DNA of 64,000 bases from Lentisphaera profundi (GTDB lineage Bacteria > Verrucomicrobiota > Lentisphaeria > Lentisphaerales > Lentisphaeraceae). Position numbers and translations under genes: made by a program. A model generated the notes under the pieces. That model was given only the letters and a program-made list of their open reading frames with translations, ran no database searches and was not told the origin of the DNA. This document shows, piece by piece, positions 61,480 to 64,000 of the stretch (its first letter is position 1; every line of letters begins with the position of its first letter). Location of the stretch: positions 992,001-1,056,000 of the forward strand of contig NZ_CP117812.1 in NCBI RefSeq assembly GCF_028728065.1, in the 5' to 3' direction.

Positions 61480-62862
61480 TTAAAGTTTTTTATGATTAGG
61501 ATAAGTCGGACGTTGTTTAGTGTTTTTATCTGCCTTTATATTTTCTGGAGCAGGGGGACAAGTATCTAGAAAGCTTTTTAATTTTTCATGTGCAGTCATC
61601 ATGACTTCAGAATTCATCTTTTTGGAAAGATCATTTCTTTCAGTTAAGTCTTTGGCTGTTTCGTAAAAGCGTCCATCTCGATAGAGTTTATATTTTGCGG
61701 TCCTCGCAAACTGACCGGGCTTTTTGTTCCAGTAAGGCTGATAATGACATAAGACGAAATCGCGCCTCGTGGATTTGTTGCCCAATAATTGCGGTAAAAA
61801 ACTATAGCCATCAATGGGATCATTCTCGCCAAGATCAATATTGGCGATTTCCGCAAACGTAGTATAGAAATCAGTGAAATCTACTAAGGCATCAGTCTTC
61901 GCAGACTTTAGTGACTTGCCTTCCCATGAGACGATGAGTGGGACATGAGTTCCTGGATCAGTCATGCCGCCTTTACCACCTTTAACCTCTTGGCCTTTCC
62001 AATTTGAAGTGATCTTTGGGTGGGTGCCATTATCTGCGGTGAAAAGGATGATCGTATTTTCCGATTGACTAATTTCTTCAAGTTTCTTTCTGATTTTGCC
62101 AATAATTTTATCAGTGTATTCCACCATAGAAACAAAATTGGCTTTACGCTGTTTTTTGTCTTTGGGTTCTTTATTTCTTTCTGCACCTCGACTCGCGTTA
62201 CCCACCGTGTCAGGTGAAGGAATGAAAGGGTCATGAACTAAAACCATAGGGTAGTAAATAAAAAAGGGTTCATCCTTGTGGCGTTCCATAAAATCGCAGA
62301 TGAAATCGGAAAAAATATCAGGGCCGAAGAGATCTTTGTTTGTATCTTTTGAGATTTCTTCACCATTTTTCTCAAGCATAGGTGACCAAAAACGTTCTCC
62401 TCCTGATTTTTTTTCTTTAGTTAGTTGCCATAGGCAGTACTCATCAAAACCCGCCTTGTAGGGTCGTGTTTTATCGTCGTGACCAGGTAGTTTATTGTAG
62501 AGACCATTGAGTTGCCACTTTCCTGCGATTGCCGTTTTGTAGCCATTTTCTTGGAGTAGGTTCCCAAAAGTTTTTTCCTTTGGGTTCAAGTATCCAAAGT
62601 GAGTGTAATTGCGGAAGTTGTATTGACCTGTCATAATCATCACGCGTGAAGTTGTACAAATGGGTGTGGAATAACAATGATTAAATTGAACCCCATTTGC
62701 AGCTAAGGCATCCAGATTTGGAGTTTTATAATCTTCTGTACCATAAGAGCCAAAAGCTTCCCAGCCGACATCATCAGCCATGATTAAGATGATATTCGGT
62801 TTATCTGATGCGGCTATTATATAAGTCGATAAAAATAATAAAATGCTAATGATTTTTGACAT
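61480..62862 (-). CDS. Sulfatase with a non-canonical CTTSR site
   Basis: 460 residues with a signal peptide (about 1-18). ILIMADDVGWEAFGSYGTED is the metal-binding start. The formylglycine site reads PICTTSRVMIMTGQYNFRNY: Thr stands where CxPxR or CxAxR sulfatases have Pro or Ala. Metal and base residues elsewhere look intact (GKWQLNG, FTADNGTHPK). It may be modified by a tolerant FGly enzyme or be inactive. It is divergent from the sulfatase at 63121 and stands alone. Substrate unknown. Confidence 0.9.
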   Translation of the reverse strand: MSKIISILLFLSTYIIAASDKPNIILIMADDVGWEAFGSYGTEDYKTPNLDALAANGVQFNHCYSTPICTTSRVMIMTGQYNFRNYTHFGYLNPKEKTFGNLLQENGYKTAIAGKWQLNGLYNKLPGHDDKTRPYKAGFDEYCLWQLTKEKKSGGERFWSPMLEKNGEEISKDTNKDLFGPDIFSDFICDFMERHKDEPFFIYYPMVLVHDPFIPSPDTVGNASRGAERNKEPKDKKQRKANFVSMVEYTDKIIGKIRKKLEEISQSENTIILFTADNGTHPKITSNWKGQEVKGGKGGMTDPGTHVPLIVSWEGKSLKSAKTDALVDFTDFYTTFAEIANIDLGENDPIDGYSFLPQLLGNKSTRRDFVLCHYQPYWNKKPGQFARTAKYKLYRDGRFYETAKDLTERNDLSKKMNSEVMMTAHEKLKSFLDTCPPAPENIKADKNTKQRPTYPNHKKL

Positions 62863-63120
62863 ACCTTCTCCTCGTTGTTTATATTTAATTTTGACTCTAG
62901 TTAAACCATCTACACCGCCAAATATTTGAATATCTGCTTTTTATTGTAATTTATCCTATTTTGTGGTGTAGAATGAGAAAAGTTTGGGTGAATTTATGAG
63001 AAAAACTAAATCACAGAAGAATAAAAAATAAATTTTAGATAAATTCATCAAAGTATAGATAAATAATGTCATTTTCCTTATATAAGAGCGTATTAAAAAT
63101 AAAAACCTTAGAGGAGCACC

Positions 63121-64000
63121 AATGTCAAAATTCATGAGTAGCCTTTTATTCCTGTTGATTACTAGTCCAATTTTTGCAAAAAATGAAAAACCCAATATTA
63201 TTTGGATTTTTTCAGATGATCATACCCAGAAATCTATAGGGGCGTATGGGGGTATTTTAAAGTCAGTCAATCCAACACCAAACCTAGATCGACTTGCCGA
63301 GGAAGGTATGCTATTTGAACGCAGTTACGTTGCTAACTCTATTTGTGCTCCTAGTCGTGCGACACTTTTAACAGGTAAACACAGTCATATTAACGGTAAA
63401 GTTGATAATCGTGGAGGTTTTAATCACGATCAGCAACAGTTTCAGAAAATCCTCCAAAAAAATGGTTACCAAACAGCGATGATTGGCAAGATTCATCTCA
63501 ATGGGAAAATGCAGGGTTTTGATTATTGGGAAGTACTTCCAGGTCAAGGGAGTTATTATAATCCTGATTTTATTACTGAGGAAGGGACAAAAAGTTATAC
63601 TGGTTATGTCGCGGATATAGTAACAGAGAAATCACTGGATTGGTTAGAAAATAAACGAGATAAAGAGAAGCCATTTATGCTAATGGTTCATCATAAAGGA
63701 ACCCATCGTACGTGGATGGGAGCACCGCGTCATGTGGGACTGTTCGATGATGTAACTTTACCTGAGCCCAAAAATCTTTTCGATGATTACCAGGGACGTG
63801 GCACTGCAGCACATAAGCAGGATATGTCTTTAAGAATCACAATGAACAAGGCCAGTGATTTAAAAGTTAGAAATGAAGAAGAAAAGAAGGCTATGACTGA
63901 AAACTTCAAAAAAAAGAAGGGTAAGCCGCATGGTGAGCATGGTGCTTATTACCGTATGAATAGCGAACAAAGAAAGATTTGGGATGCGGCATATGATCCG
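63121..64000 (+). CDS. Sulfatase, C-terminus outside window
   Basis: 293 codons to the right edge, no stop. AGGAG lies about eight bases before the ATG. A signal peptide (about 1-20) precedes PNIIWIFSDDHTQKSIGAYG, and the formylglycine site is ICAPSRATLLTGKHSHINGK (CAPSR). YFDYWEVLPGQGSYYNPDF-like features and the SHING motif match the sulfatase at 34198, so they are one subfamily. The later His-rich MVHHKGTHRTWMGAPRH is typical of this group. The promoter region shared with the divergent sulfatase (62863-63120) shows no clear repeat. Confidence 0.92.

Overview
The window reads as a chromosomal segment of a marine Lentisphaerae-type bacterium (PVC superphylum, close in gene style to Lentisphaera). 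The reasons are the moderately low GC content, six sulfatases in 64 kb, the ECF sigma factor/Ser-Thr kinase pair, planctomycete/verrucomicrobial-type cytochromes (DUF1552, DUF1592 and a 1,112-residue heme-binding HEAT protein), and a prepilin-like protein with a C-terminal DG motif. The genus is inferred from gene content and was not tested by phylogeny.

Layout. 1-1.7 kb: an ABC exporter running off the left edge and, fused to its start, the decayed tail of a heme/iron-type ABC ATPase. 1.9-5.7 kb: a porin-imelysin-diheme oxidoreductase operon that looks iron or metal related. 5.9-9.8 kb: the giant cytochrome and a small membrane protein. 10-17 kb: a eukaryote-like two-domain glycogen debranching enzyme, then an overlapping operon of a membrane protein, lytic transglycosylase, SirB1-like protein and trpC. 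17.2-17.4 kb: three identical tandem tRNA-Gln genes. 17.5-18.9 kb: a Tat-exported intradiol dioxygenase-like protein and a gene-free zone with a MITE-like element, a densely folded segment and a REP-like palindromic repeat.

18.9-33 kb is the centrepiece. Two divergent operons of six genes each share a control region holding three TGTTA-N5-TAACA sites. Leftward: PLP D-amino-acid dehydratase-like enzyme, sulfatase, SMP-30-like lipoprotein, DUF1592 cytochrome, DUF1552 protein, prepilin-like protein. Rightward: RpiR regulator, D-aminoacylase-like deacetylase, RidA, Na+/solute symporter, DgoK-type kinase, DgoA-type aldolase. Together they fit a route in which a sulfated N-acetylhexosamine is desulfated, oxidised to its aldonate, imported, deacetylated, deaminated to a 2-keto-3-deoxy sugar acid, phosphorylated and cleaved to pyruvate and glyceraldehyde-3-phosphate. 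The DgoK/DgoA pair points to galacto stereochemistry, so GalNAc-derived acid is my first guess. Function is inferred, not shown.

33-40.5 kb: a leucine-rich-repeat gene bracketed by a duplicated aldolase end, three more sulfatases and an NnrS protein. 40.7-46.8 kb: ECF sigma factor, a kinase lacking the beta-3 lysine, a kinase with a C-terminal Cache sensor, and an MsrA lipoprotein. 46.9-52.9 kb: a tyrosine recombinase and an ABC sugar-type importer in which the binding protein is fused to one permease and the other permease carries a large extra domain. 53-60.3 kb: housekeeping genes (prfC, kdsD, typA), a zinc-ribbon kinase and a MazG-like protein. 60.4-64 kb: a TraT-like lipoprotein and two sulfatases, the last cut by the right edge.
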